64,000 nt of DNA from Doryteuthis pealeii (GCA_023376005.1 CM042145.1:15374482-15438481); one strand, 5' to 3'; shown: positions 30,383 to 42,559, numbered from the stretch's first letter. Numbers and translations: made by a program. Notes: a model not told the origin generated them from the sequence alone.

Positions 30383-31118
30383 TACATATACAAAGGACAT
30401 TTGGTGTATATGTATGTATGTCCGGAGAAAACTATGGGGTAAGAATAATTGTGGGGAGTTTTAAGGTTTAAATGCAGCTAGGATATTCTTGGTTGTGTAT
30501 TCTTTGGGTTTTTTTTCTAGCTTTTTACCCCATCTCATTTTGTGGTCGCACTGAAAACAAAGGAATGCAAGAAACGAAAAGGAAAGAGACAAAGGCAGAA
30601 GGTGATTTTATGACTTAGGCTTTATTAACCAGGTCATAGTCGCCTGTAACAAGGGGATATCTCCCTGACAAGTAGGAGCGACTAGACCCAGTTACGGTCT
30701 AAGTTCGAATGGCCGAGAGATTCTTTTGTGGGCCGGGGGACAGTCCTTTTTGTCGGACATGCGCGGAGGGTTCTTCCGGTGAAGCCCCATGGGAGTTTTT
30801 TTTTTATTCTAATTTTATTTTCGTTTTATTTTAATCCCCACAAAACTACGAAAATAAAACAATTAATGACAAAGTAAATATGTATACACATTCACTATCA
30901 CCGGAGCTTGCTTTTTGTGCAAAAATAATGAAGATTTTATATATATATCTGGGAAGATATTTAAAAATTGAATAGTAAGAGAAGGGAAAGTCATTGGTGG
31001 CGTTCGTGATTAAAACCGCAATCAATTATGTAACACTAAAACAATCAATGGATCTGCGAGACTAAGTTTTTTTATTATCTCCTCCTCTACCCTGGCAATG
31101 CCGGGTAGCCGATTCTTG
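30383..31118 (+). mobile_element. Second tandem Helitron copy, interrupted by family E
   Basis: Begins directly after the first copy with 'tacatatacaaaggacat' and ends with hairpin 'ccctggcaatgccgggta' and CTTG, a mutated CTAG. A family E element (30435-30843) splits it after the first about 50 bp. Confidence 0.75.
30435..30843 (-). mobile_element. Family E LTR-like element with 5-bp target duplication
   Basis: Minus orientation, starting 'ttgtggggattaaaataaaa' and ending 'cttacccca'. Flanked by AACTA at 30430-30434 and 30844-30848; excision rejoins Helitron sequence 'ggagaaaactacgaaaa'. Contains AATAAAGCC (complement near 30610). The flank, length and signal support a solo LTR, although no coding copy is in the window. 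Confidence 0.7.
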
Positions 31119-31960
31119 TTACTCTATAATTCATTCCATTTTATCAACTCTGGTCTTTCTCAAAGAAACTTGAGATTTGAATAAAGCTTTTACTATTTCC
31201 CATTGTTTGGCACATAAGACTCATTTTAATATTTCAATGTACAAGATTTATTTTAGGTCATTTTATTTGATAATTCTCAAGTTTCAACATATCTATTTCA
31301 GAAAAGGAATCCTTATCTATATTAGTAACATTGGGAACACAATTTTCGTTTAGTTGAATCGGACACTTGTTTTTTGACTATTTTTTTTACCCCTGAACCC
31401 TAAAATGATCCCAGTATTTCTAGATCACATGAACTTTTTGAGTTACAGAATACCCTCGAACATAAAAATACAGCATCTAACAAATTTGTGCATATTTTAT
31501 GGAATGCTTTAAGAATTTACAAATGTTGGAAAATAATAGAATATTACACCGGGCAACTAACAGAAATAAAAGTATTTCTGTTATTAGAAAGGAATGAAGA
31601 CAAGGCAAATGTATAGGTATTGTTATATACACAAAAATAGATATCTCTCGATTCACTAATTCAGCAGTTCAATTCGCACAAACACTGCAATAAAAAGATA
31701 CATACACTCGCAAACAAAACAAAACATAAGTTGCTGACGCCAAACGGAAGTTTACTCAATGGTAGCCTAAAACGAAGTGACCAAATTAACACGGCTCTAC
31801 GCATAGGCTCCAGCAGAACTTCCGGATGGAAAACAAGAATTCCTAAACAATAAAGAAAATAATATTGTAAATAAATTTGCATTTTCATCCAATCGAAACG
31901 ATTCCCGGGTGAAATAAAAAAAGATCTCAGTTGATCCGATTTTGGGTCCCTACAACCCCT
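31119..31960. other. Unassigned stretch
   Basis: No repeat or gene recognised. A minus-strand frame over 31661-32104 lacks any domain and overlaps a more codon-like + frame at its left end. Confidence 0.4.
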
Positions 31961-31964
31961 ATAA

Positions 31965-32210
31965 ATCGACTCTGAAGAACCGACATCACAGACACCAGCG
32001 GCGACAACAGCGAGCACATCACAAGGCGACCGACCTACATCTTCACCTACCTCTACCCAAAATCTGACCGACCGACAGTCAACAGACGAACAATTCCACA
32101 TCATTCAACAACGAGAATACGCCAACTTTCACACACGATACAAACCCGCTATCGACTTCAGAATACCAAAACACAAAATTCTGCCCATGTCACCACCCCA
32201 CTACAACTGA
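31965..32210 (+). other. Possible decayed coding segment, Ser/Thr-rich then basic
   Basis: An 81-codon open frame without an ATG start encodes a Thr/Ser/Pro/Gln-rich stretch (PTSQTPAATTASTSQGDRP) followed by an aromatic/basic part (REYANFHTRYKPAIDF) and a stop. Base composition is clearly less AT-rich than its surroundings. It could be an exon or the start of a retroelement gag. Not recognised. Confidence 0.25.
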
Positions 32211-33033
32211 CTCGGCCACCGGACCTACACTGACTTCATCACCATACATCACAACTATCACCAAAATCAGACTCTCTCTCTTAAATTCGCTTCAGCTTTT
32301 CGTCGCCTTTCATGTTCCTTTTTCCAATACAATTTAGAAAACATAAAATCTGTGTTCGTTTTTCCTTGCCACCATACGCTTGCTACTACTGTTTATAACA
32401 GTATGAAATGGGGTAGTACTTTATTACGTTCGGTGCAAGAGTATGTAGTTTGCTAAACTTTATATCTCAGCGGTCTTTGAAAGTCAAAGACAATATATTA
32501 AATAACAAGTCATGTACTTATCTTTGATTTTTAATGAAATTTTTGTAGTGGGCTCGTTATTGCTGTTTCGTTGTTCATTCTAGTTCAGTGCTGGTTACTA
32601 CTGTTCTGGTCAAATTGTCGCGTGCTACTGTTCTGCTAGGATCTCCGAGCGGGCAATTAAGGGAAGGACACCCATTTTTTCAACAACACAATTTTATAGA
32701 ATTACACTTTTTTTAACTTTTTCTCAATCCAACATACCTCAAGTTTTTTTTATTACATCAACAAACAACTTTTAAAAAACCTTAAAATACTGGTAAAACT
32801 TATGCTTATTTAAGAATGTTTAAAGATTTATGAAAATAGATTTTAAAAATGCGCTGTTTGATCTTTGACTGGGAATCAATCTAGTCACCAGATCTGAAAA
32901 ATTCTCCTTCCTTTTCAATGAAATAATCAACGCAATCAGTTGACCAGTCCTATAACTTACAGACAAACAATACAACTGTGCTTATTTGGAGAGTAAGTTG
33001 TAGAGAGAAAATTGACGTGATAGAAGAAAACTG
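32211..33033. other. Unassigned stretch
   Basis: Nothing supportable; AT-rich with isolated CpG. Confidence 0.5.
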
Positions 33034-33409
33034 TGTAGGGACCATAACTCTCCTGTTCCTTCGGGGACAGGAAGTAAAAAAAGTAACGTCCCTTGTCAGG
33101 TTGGGTGAAGAACCCCCTTTACGGTTTTGGTACCAACGTGTGAGCCTCGTAGAAACGAGAACTTGTCTCAGTCTCTTGTGACTGAAGGAACTTTCCCCTC
33201 GGAGTAACAACTGAAGACTCAAACTGACACCCCCCTCAACGAGGGAGATATATGAACTGTAAGTACTGCCCCTAAGTACTTGTTATATTGACTGTTGTTG
33301 AGTTTATATGTGAATAAATAAGGTTAAAAGTACACGTGCTTTCCCTTTCGTCATTACATTCTGTGAACCTATATTTGTTCCTCATAGACTGTAGGCAGCT
33401 ATTCCTACA
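33034..33409 (+). mobile_element. Solo LTR of 376 bp
   Basis: TGTAGGGACC...TTCCTACA with inverted TGTAGG/CCTACA ends and ACTG duplicated on both sides (33030-33033, 33410-33413). AATAAATAA near 33312 fits a polyadenylation signal. No internal domain. Confidence 0.75.
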
Positions 33410-33944
33410 ACTGATTGTACTTTTGAAATCAGAATGCCAATTTTAGTCTAAATCAAATGAAATAAATCAAACCCAACAGAAATTGTTCCCCTTGGGAAGG
33501 GTTTGTCTGTCTGTTCTCTATAAATGACCAAACAGTCGGATGTAGAGCTACTAAATTTGACAAGAGGAAGATTTTTTAAAAAAAGCATTTCTTCTTCGTT
33601 GCAAAAGGGAGAGCTCCCATTGTGTAGCATAGTCACCAACGACTGCTATATCGGGATGTGTGTGTGGGTGTGGGTGTGGGTTATGGATAATCGTCGAATG
33701 GGAAGGGAAAAACACAAAAAACACATATTCTAAGCCCCGTCGACAGGGCTGATATCAAGAGAACGTTTTTGGAGAAATGTTCCTAAAATTCTGTTTTGAT
33801 CGGATTCCAATGGGTTATGCCCCAGAATAAAGATTTTTGTGACAGGATAGGAAAATCTTTGAACACGTGCCATGCTGGGTTAAACTTCAATTAAAGTTTC
33901 TTCATATATTTCAGTGAGAAGTTCGACTACCCCAAAACTTTTTG
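33410..33944. other. Unassigned stretch
   Basis: A short (TGTGGG)n-like tract lies at 33657-33681. The segment 33882-33955 is repeated in diverged form at 34160-34240, flanking a family H copy. Confidence 0.5.
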
Positions 33945-34165
33945 CTACCCCATAAATATATACACATGCTTACACATTCGTTTACTTCACTGAACTGAAT
34001 GTACAAGAAAGAATAAAGACAAAGGGGAAAACGAATTGCGCGCCAATTTTAGTGGCGCCTACAACATGTCGCGAGGTAATTTACCATGTAGTTCTGGAGA
34101 TGCAACTTACAGGCAGCTGCTCCATATACCAAAGGGACTATTTTAGTTGGTAAAAAATCAACATT
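33945..34165. repeat. Dispersed repeat family H, second copy
   Basis: Matches 29070-29275 over most of its length and is bracketed by diverged direct repeats (33882-33955 and 34160-34240: 'caaagtttcttc', 'gagaa', 'gactac'). Confidence 0.65.
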
Positions 34166-34454
34166 GGTTAAACTAAAATCAAAGTTTCTTCTATTTCATT
34201 GAGAATTGCGACTACTAAACTTTTTTTAGAAAGGCTACCACCCTCCTCCTGTATGAACTCTGATTCACACTTTACGGCTCCAGTTTGTCTAGCGGACATC
34301 CCTTTTCTTGTGTCTTTTCAGTTCCAGATAATAAACCGAGTGCTAAGCACATGTTCTACATTTTTCTTCTATCTGATCCGTGTCCTGTTTTATTTCTCTA
34401 AACACAACATAACAAAACAGAAAGTACAATATATACACAAGGGTTATTTTATAA

Positions 34455-34500
34455 TTATTTACTAAGCTTAGCTGTGACACAAGGCCAGAAGTATGGAGCA
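34455..34500 (-). repeat. SINE family B fragment
   Basis: 'agcttagctgtgacacaagg' and 'cagaagtatggagcaccca' match the tail of the copy at 34785. Confidence 0.55.
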
Positions 34501-34784
34501 CCCAGTGAGAAACATTTACACCACCAAAAGAATATTCTAAGTACGCGAAATAGCTTACAAGTGTTTCTCAACCTTGGGGGGGGGCGTTCAACCCAATGCG
34601 AGTTCTTTGGGGCATCCCCCCACCACCACCAATGGGGACATGTGGCTCCCGCTGAGAAACCCTGATTTAAAGAATACATTCAAAGAATAAATCAAGAGAT
34701 TTAAATTTTAAGAAACGAAAAACTAAAAGTGCCGACATTGCATAGATCAGATTTTTACAAAAATACAAAAACATTTAGTTATTT

Positions 34785-34905
34785 ACTAAACTTAGCTTAG
34801 ATGTGGCCCAAGGCCAGAAGTATGCGGCGGCACCCAGTGTGTATCGAACTCACTAACAATGGTCTGCGAATCTAGCTTGCTAACAATTACACCACGTGAG
34901 TTGCC
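34785..34905 (-). repeat. SINE family B, near full length
   Basis: Minus strand: 'gggcaactcacgtggtg', A-box-like 'tggtgtaattgttagca', B-box-like 'gtgagttcgatacac', tail 'catacttctggcctt'. Short and tRNA-like throughout. Confidence 0.65.
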
Positions 34906-35217
34906 CAAATACAAAATATTCATGTTAACAAAATGTCTTAGATTTATTTAACATTCTAACTAAATAAGTTTAATATTTTATTTTAAATGATAATTATTAA
35001 TTACAAAATACTCCATGTAAATATTTTATTGGTCGTAAATTTTCCGTTGCTCCCCCGCCCCTGGTCCCTCGTGATCCCCCATTTTTCAAATTGTCCTTGT
35101 AGCTTCCAAAAAAATCTCATCACCCTGGCTCACAGGGTTATTTTTATAAAACTTTTACACCACCAAAAGAATATTCTAAGTGCGGTTTTAGTTGGTTGGT
35201 TAGTTGGTTGGATTTTA

Positions 35218-35455
35218 CGGCACGTCAACCCTTGTTGGGTTATTTCATGCCAAAGACATTTTGTTTTATTCATTCAAAATCTTTTGTTAAAGTCAATTTT
35301 TTTTAACACATTTTTAAAAACTCATTTTTTCTATTTAACCCATAGATGGGTCCCTGAAGGTACTACTATTCCGGGTCTGAGTGACCTGGGAGTAATGGCG
35401 ATGAAGGGGTACTCCACATTCCCCCGAGCAGTTTAACGTCATACCCAGGACACAG
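35218..35455 (+). repeat. Hairpin plus family F copy
   Basis: Hairpin at 35218-35252 (CGGCAC... with AACCC/GGGTT) and family F body at 35335-35455 ('cccatagatgggtccct', 'tttaacgtcatacccagg'). Confidence 0.6.
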
Positions 35456-35515
35456 TGCAGTTTTCTATGCTTAAATTGAATGAACATGTTTACGTGTTCT
35501 GTAGGTGATTATTTT

Positions 35516-35726
35516 GTGCTCTTCCAATATGTGATCTATGTGATCTACTATTGATCTACTATTTATGGCATGTGATCCACCAGGAAAAAAGAAGACAGGG
35601 TTAGGTTAGGGTTTAGGGTTAGTTTAATGGGAAAATAATGGGTATATCACGTATCGGAATGTAAACAACTCGGTAGATCACATATTGGATTAGAAACCAT
35701 TCGGTAGATCACATATGGAAGAGCAC
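35516..35726. mobile_element. Foldback MITE with telomere-like core
   Basis: Ends GTGCTCTTCC and GGAAGAGCAC are perfect complements, and the inner 'atatgtgatcta' is repeated inverted. The centre has 'gggttaggttagggtttagg', TTAGGG-type units. 211 bp, noncoding. Confidence 0.7.
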
Positions 35727-36109
35727 CGATTCTTTTCTTTAAAAAAAATTCTTAGCAAAATATGATAGAAAAGTCTTTGTTAATTTTACTTACTGAATTT
35801 GGCCATCATGGTTTATCCCAAATTGAACTGTTCACTTCAGTGTTTGTATATGTTGTGTGTTTGGAATTGTGTTATCGTTCGCTCTATCAGCGAGAGGGTC
35901 GAGCACATCAACATGTCATTCTGATGCCTTCACTTCGGTATTCAGTTTCTCATTCCTCTATTAATAGTAGAATAAATAAATAAATACGTTTAGAAATTTA
36001 AAAATCAGTCAAAGTTGATAAATCAGGCCAAGTTGATGGTTTCCCAAACTGAAGCTTTTGATTGGTTAAAAATATTTATTATTTTTGTTGGTTGTTGATA
36101 TAAAATGTT

Positions 36110-36420
36110 TTAGTAAACTCATAGTGTTAGTAAAAATGAGAACACTAACACGTATTTTAGGAGGTAATATGTGGGGATTAAAATAAAACGAAAATAAAAT
36201 TAGAATAAAAAAAACAAAAAGACCCAACAAACTCCCACGGGGCCTTCACTGGTAGAACCCTTTGCACATGTCCGACAAAAAGGACTCTCCCCTGACCCCC
36301 AAAAGAATCTCTCGGACATTTTCGTTTTAGGCCTTAACGGGGTCTGGTCGCTCCTACTAGCCAGGGGGATATCCCCTTGCTACAGGCGACTATGGTCGGT
36401 CAATAAAGCCTAAGTTTTTT
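36110..36420 (+). mobile_element. Family E element inserted in a family H repeat
   Basis: 36113-36168 matches the left part of 29005-29275 ('actcatagtgttagtaaaa'), then 'tgtggggattaaaataaaac' starts a family E copy at 36171 that continues to an AATAAAGCC signal near 36402 and is lost after it. Confidence 0.65.
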
Positions 36421-37064
36421 TAAATGTTTCTTCTTGTTTTTTTTTAATGTTTCTTCTTTCGAATGGACAAAAAATTTCAAATATATTAACTTTTATGCAA
36501 GATTCATGTGTTAAATATAGGGGGGGGGTAAAATTCACAGGGAAAATTGGTGGTACCTAATGTCCTCCTATAGTGAAATTTATATTGAATACTGTGGTTG
36601 TAGTTAATTTTATAAACAAAAAATAACTATATAAAAATAAGACATAATTAACTGCTCAGTTTAGCGGCAGTGACAGATCCGTTAGTTAATCCTTTCTAGT
36701 TAATCCAATAATTTGGACAACCACAGCAAAAATCTTAATCTTCCTCATCTCCGAGCATAGAACCACCGTAATTATTTGATATTGTGTGAATTTTCTCTTC
36801 AGCATACTTTATTTATAAGTATTTTCTTTGTACCGTGTGCTAGCCGTAATCTCGGTTTACTCGTGAATGAAACTTTTACTTAAACGTAACGTCTACTCTT
36901 ATTGACATTATTTCTTCATTAAATCTCCTTTTTTATTAATGAACTATCAGCTACTCAGCAATTTAAAACCAGATTAATTATATTAAACCTACAACTAAGT
37001 TATCATAGGTCCCCGGTCACTGCTATGTTTTTGTATATTGTTTCATATACGAATTTGTCAAATT
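36421..37064. other. Unassigned stretch
   Basis: A G9 run near 36520 and AT-rich sequence; nothing recognised. Confidence 0.5.
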
Positions 37065-37240
37065 GTATAAGTTCCTTTTTCTTGTTAGACCAGGTTTGGA
37101 GGAACAAAGAAAAAAAGGATCGTATTCTAAAAATAGATAAAGCCAGACTGGCCGACGCCAAAAGTTCAAAACTCCTGCCAACTAACGGACATTCTGAGAG
37201 CAGGAGAAATAAAGATTCTAGTTGTAGAGAACCCTGAGAA
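37065..37240 (+). repeat. Dispersed coding-like fragment shared with 13125-13240
   Basis: A 70-codon + frame includes LLDQVWRNKEKKDRILK and KARLADAKSSK. The related minus-strand copy near 13 kb keeps the same peptide start but has stops. Probably a piece of a retroelement protein; family unknown. Confidence 0.45.
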
Positions 37241-37593
37241 AAGCAGTAGTCAGCGAATAGACAAGTCACGAAATAACAATCCTCCTTGAATCGGGTGAAC
37301 AAATACAAGTAACACTAATAAGAATTTGTAAAATGGAAATCCATTAACCAAACCACACCTTTGTAACTTGTTCATTTGATACAATTTATAATACACATAT
37401 AAAGGACAATTCTATTACGATTCAAATTCTTTGTGATTATTTGTACTGATTTGCTTGTTTCTTTAATGTTACATTTCACATAAAAATTTACCTATAACCA
37501 ACACACAACATACCCTTTCCAAGAAGTCAATAAACCTGTTGATGAATACTAATTTTGCTTCAGGGTCGTGATTGCCAAAAGGCGTTTTTCTTA

Positions 37594-37990
37594 TAGGGTA
37601 GCAAGAGGTTTTTGTGTTATAAAGGTAGCTTGATATTCTCGGTGTGTGTTCTTAGGCTTTTTGCTTTTAACCCCATCTTATTTGGTGGTCGCGCTGAAAA
37701 GGAAGGAATTCTAGGAACAAAAAGGAAAGAGACAAAGGCAGAGGGTGGTTTTATGATTTACGCTTTATTCACCGGCCATATTCGCCTGTGACCAGGGAAT
37801 ATCTCCTTGACTAGTAGGAGCGACTAGACCCAGTTACGGCCTAAACTAGAATGGCCTAGATATTCTCTTGGGGGTCGGAAGTCGGCCCCTTTTCTCGCAC
37901 ATGCACGGAGGGTTCTTCCGGTGAAGGCCCATGGGAGTTTGTTGTTTTTTTAATTTTAATTTTATTTTAGTTTTATTTTAATCCCCACAA
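37594..37990 (-). mobile_element. Family E LTR-like element with 5-bp target duplication
   Basis: Minus orientation from 'ttgtggggattaaaataaaa' to 'cttgctaccct'. TCTTA flanks it at 37589-37593 and 37991-37995. Contains 'tgaataaagcg', a polyadenylation-like signal in the sense direction. Confidence 0.7.
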
Positions 37991-37999
37991 TCTTACCGT

Positions 38000-38670
38000 C
38001 AAAGACAATGCATGTGTTTATGGAGTAAATGTAATTGTGGTTTTATGTGGGTTTAAGGTCGTTGGTTCGTATTCGCTGGTTGTCACTAATTTCTTTTCTT
38101 AAACCCCAAATATACTTGGTTTTCTTTCTTGTGGGCTGTCAGGCTCTAAAGGAATCTATGAAAATTAACACAAAAAAACAAAACAAAAAACAAAAAAACT
38201 TAGTGGTATCAGTTCTCACATGTGGGGGTAAATTTCGAATTCCAATATACTGGTAAATTACCAAATCTTAATATATTGGGGAAATAATTCCTAATTCCAA
38301 TATATGAATAAAATACCGGGTATAAAGTTCGGATTCTGAATGAAAAGATAAAACAGAAGACACAAGTGTATTTAACAAATTTAATAGATAACAAAGAAGA
38401 AAAAGAAAGATAGATTGGGAGATAGATAAAGTTGCAAATTCGATGTGATTTGCGGAAACTTAACTTAAGAGTCCGGTTAACAAATTCGTTTTTTGAGTTG
38501 TAATGGTTGGTGTAGACCTCGAAAGGGAATCTTTGAAAGTTGATTTCGTTGAAAAGTTGTTGAGTGTTGGATTCTTAGAAGAGTTGTGGAATGTTGAAAT
38601 CATAAAAAAGTTGAATTGAATTTCGTTGAATTGATTAAAGAATTTAACGTCATACCCAGTTCATGTTGAA
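38000..38670. other. Mostly unassigned; family E-related variant at left
   Basis: 38095-38165 ('aaaccccaaatatac', 'cttgtgggctgtcagg') resembles the variant at 59215-59767. The rest is unassigned, with (CAAAA)n near 38180. Confidence 0.4.
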
Positions 38671-38673
38671 TTT

Positions 38674-39014
38674 TGTAGACTCGACTAACAACAATACAGA
38701 CTTTATTGTCTGAGCACGTGGAGATTGACATACATGACAAGATACAAAACAAATAGGACGAAAGTCCTTTGGAAGTGAGAAAGAGTTCATAAAGAATATG
38801 AGAGTCACTTACTGGTAGTTGGAGGGGGGGACCCTCCACTTAATGAACAGAGACACCACGCGTCGTCCATCTTTTATGGATGCAAGACCAAGAGAAAAAA
38901 AGGCTGAGATTTCCGGGCTGCTAGTAGTGTCTCTTAGTGGCGAAACACTCGCGGTAAGGGAAGGTAACCCTTTTGGACCCAGGTTCATCCCAACAGGGAG
39001 AGACAATCGCTACA
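38674..39014 (-). mobile_element. LTR-like element
   Basis: Minus strand begins TGTAGCGATTG and ends AGTCTACA, with ACAATAAAGTC (a polyadenylation-like signal) about 50 bp before the end. I do not see a matching target duplication, so confidence is moderate. Confidence 0.5.
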
Positions 39015-39792
39015 GTACCTAAAAACAAAACATGCTGTACTTACTGTACTACTAGAATAGGCTTAGTCCTAACTAGTGATCATCCTCCACACATTAATTA
39101 ATTATTTGTTGTGTTTTTTGTAAAAAATGTAATGTGTGAAAATTAACATTTTTTTTCTTTTTTTCTTTCTTTCTTTCTTTCTGACTCATATAACCGTGAT
39201 ATCTTCTTAAATATTAAAGTTATGGAGTGTCGAATTTGGCAAAAACCACACTTGCAACTAATGACGTGCATATTTAAGCAAATTTTAATTTCTCATAACT
39301 TCTGAACCCGTTTGTTCAACCAAGGTGTAAGTTTTAAATTATATATAAATATTTAGGGGTTACATTCTTTACTTGATAGTCCTCACGCTAGGGGACACGA
39401 AAGGTAATTACACACCGTGTCTACAAATAGCGACTAGTTGGCGTGACTGGCAGCATTATAAAACGACAAGCGGCAAAGTAAAAACCCTCTTTTACCTTTC
39501 AACTTCGATAGTAGTTATAACGCACCAATTTCGTTCCTGTCCATGGATAGGAGCTTTGCGCCCCAGTAACCTCATGTTGGATGAACACGATAACATACTT
39601 AACATGTAAAGCCTTTATACTTTCATTTTCTACCAGCTACATATTAATAACCCAAGACTTTCTCTACTAGAAGATTCCTTTTCCTATTAGTACATTTTGC
39701 TCATATAATTCTGTATACATTCTTCCTTGTATCTCATGTTAATGTTTGTATACTCTTCTGTTAAGTTTGCTCCGGCAATAAAGTATTATTAC
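39015..39792. other. Unassigned stretch
   Basis: (TTTC)n near 39155-39180. A region at 39375-39790 ending in CAATAAAGTATTATTAC might be an LTR, but no paired ends are visible. Confidence 0.4.
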
Positions 39793-40197
39793 GGTAATCT
39801 GAACAATAGCTACATAAATGAGAGTAACTTCCCCTTGTTTGTTTCACTTTGAGGAAACCGTTATGTTTTGGTCGGCCATTTTCATTTCACCGTAAATCTA
39901 CACTGAAAATACGAATTTGTTCGAATCAATAAAACTGCATGTTTTAACACGAAAATATCATAAAATGTGTTCTTAATTGTGTTTGCGCATTATTTGAAAT
40001 GAAATTAATTGTTATTAAGAACACATTTTATGATATTTTAGTGTTAAAACATGCAGTTGTATTGATTCGAACAAATTCGTATTTTCAGTGTAGATTTACG
40101 GTGAAATGAAAATGGCCGACCAAAACATAAGGCTTCCTCAAAGTGAAACAAACAAGGGGATATTACTCTAATTTATGTAGCTAATATTCAGATTACC
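39793..40197. mobile_element. Foldback MITE, GGTAAT family
   Basis: Arms of about 180 bp are near-perfect complements: ends 'ggtaatctgaacaatagc' and 'gctaatattcagattacc', inner 'catgttttaacac' and 'gtgttaaaacatg'. No target duplication seen here. A truncated copy is at 62208-62487 and a diverged relative at 50847-51297. Confidence 0.85.
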
Positions 40198-40569
40198 CTT
40201 CTACAAATGTATACAACTGTGAATAATTTTCTTCTTTACAGTTTTTATTTAGTTTTTTTTTTTGCATAATTCAAATAATAAAAAGAAAAGATGAACAGAA
40301 ATAAAATTATACTTTTGAATAAAGAAATTACCCGAGTGAATTATGTAATTTGTAACCAAAACTGTTAAAAAAAACGCGATTTTTTTTTTCCTGTAACAAT
40401 TTAAATTGTTTTTCTCATAACGGCAACAGTAAAAACAAACAAACAACAAAAAAAAATAAAAAATAAAATATCCAAATAGATCAGTCTAATTGGAATAATC
40501 TCAACAAAAAAAAAAAATAAATGAATAAATGAAAAAAAAAAAAAAGATCCCCGTTCTCTCATGTTGGGA

Positions 40570-40755
40570 CTAAAGTGACCTGAAAAAAAATATGAGAAAG
40601 TTTTGAAATAAAATAAATAATGCATTATAAAGATCATTCTTTGATACATAAACACTGAAAATTTCATTAAAATCCGATAATTTCCTGATTTTTGGTAAAT
40701 TATTTTCTGTAGAGGGGCTAAAGTCATTTTGTCAAAAACGCATTTTAGGCTCCGC
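40570..40755 (+). repeat. Dispersed repeat family J
   Basis: Closely similar to 20213-20400 and, inverted, to 63458-63608; ends near 'caaaaacgcattttaggc'. Confidence 0.7.
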
Positions 40756-41025
40756 TAAACCATCTAGATATTTATTTTGTTGCTATCAAAAGATAAGATT
40801 TTGGAAAAAGAAAGTAATCAAATTCTTACATTTACAATAATCTTTTCTTTTTTCTTTTTTAACTGAAATAACTCCCTTTACGTGAAGAGAAATATCCTTT
40901 ACTACAAAAGTGAAGAAGTTTGTAAGTAAAAGATGTAAAAGATGTCTGAATATAAGAAAAGATTTTATTGTAGTTTCTTTTAAAAAAAACATACAGTGTG
41001 TGAATAAAATATTCAAGTTAATGTA

Positions 41026-41235
41026 CAGTGTGGTCCGAAAGTCTTGTCACCCCCTACTAAAATATAACTCCTAATTAATCAACTATAATTGTATGAAATA
41101 AGCCGCTGGAAATGAAATAGAAAATTATATTATTATCCCGTATTATAATTAATTATATTGTATATTATATCATAAAAACAAAAAATAATGAATGTTAAAA
41201 CAATTGTGTAGTGACAATACTTTCAGACCACCCTG
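41026..41235. mobile_element. Mariner-like MITE with TA flanks
   Basis: TA then 'cagtgtggtccgaaagtctt', and at the right end 'aatactttcagaccaccctg' then TA. Inverted ends of about 25 bp. Interior noncoding. Confidence 0.7.
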
Positions 41236-41237
41236 TA

Positions 41238-42559
41238 TCTAAATTTTCTGTTTGTCTTGCGTCTTTTTGAAGTTTTTGTTTGTTTCGGCTGACGGTAGGG
41301 AAAGGGTTATGATTGGTACAGTCAGGTTTCACTGGGTCGCTGAGTCGCCTGGTTTGACCTGGCTGCTGACTAACGACTAACAAAGGAAGAGCAGCCGTGA
41401 AAGTGTCCATGAGGGCTCGAAATCTCGATTAGCAGAACCTTTGATATTTTGGGCTTTTTATGTTTCTCAATAGAGGACTGTGTAGCGGGACCACTGTTGT
41501 AAATTAGCAGTTCGCCGTGCGTGTTTATATAGTCCCGCGATCAGAGAGAGAAAAAAAAAAAAAAAAAAAAGGAAGGGGGAATGTTAGAAATGAATTACTG
41601 TCTCCCATTTTAAGATAAGCAGGCCGCTACATTAGGTCGGTCGGTCACCAGGGTAACAAAGAAAAAAAAAAAAGGACACTTCTTTTTATAGACAAGACGG
41701 AATCCCTCTCGGGTTAAAAGTTCAACAAAATTTTAATGATATTAACACACATAGACAATGATACAAACACTGTATTAAGATTTAGTATGTGCACTGTTGA
41801 GACCACGGGTAAATATTGTTCTTATTGAATGAGTATTTTTTGTGTGTCAAAATGTTACATTAAATTGTTAGCAGTATCGAAGTCTTTCTATCTTTTTTTT
41901 TTTTTTTCATCTCAGAAAAAAAGTGTCCATAAACGAAATAATGCATGCGCATGCGTGTAAAAGGTATTCACTCACTTTTGTTGTATTGGACTATAAGTGT
42001 TGAAAAGAGAAGAAAGAATCTTTTAAAACGTGTCATCTCAACAAGACGAATCAGGAAAATATCACAACGAGACAAACTCAACAAGGCTAATCTCATCTGG
42101 ACGAATGTATTAAAAAAAACAAAAAAACATTGTTTAGTCATGTCAAGATTTCATCTGGACCAGCTATGGGTTAAATATTACCACTGCTGTTCTTCTATCA
42201 AGGTAGTACTGGCATTAAGTAACGCACAAAGGTGCCATTAATTCCATTAAACTCTTAATGTCATTAAACTCTTAATGCCATTAAACAAAGAAACCATTTC
42301 ATCTGGATATGATAATAAAAAAACTATTAAAGTTGATTACAATGGTTTTGTGTGTTAATTATTCTTTTGTTTATGAACATGTAAAAGTATTTTGGTTTTC
42401 ATCTACAGACGCCGACAATCCGCTGACTCATTTGCATTTCCATATGGACAGTCGGGATTGGATGTAAATGCCGTAAACTTCTGTGTTGAGCAATTAACGT
42501 TTCATGTAAAGATGCCAACCAAAAATATGGAGTTAACAATTTCAACTAGCTTAATTTTA
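41238..42559. other. 1.3 kb unassigned region
   Basis: Contains a tract of about 20 A near 41550, a TATATAG motif near 41528 followed by a CpG-containing stretch, and a (T)15 run at 41893. Short frames have no recognised domain. Confidence 0.45.

Noticed and set aside
31661..32104. 147-codon minus-strand frame
   Set aside because: No recognisable domain, hydrophobic low-complexity content, and it overlaps a more codon-like + frame; not supported as a gene.
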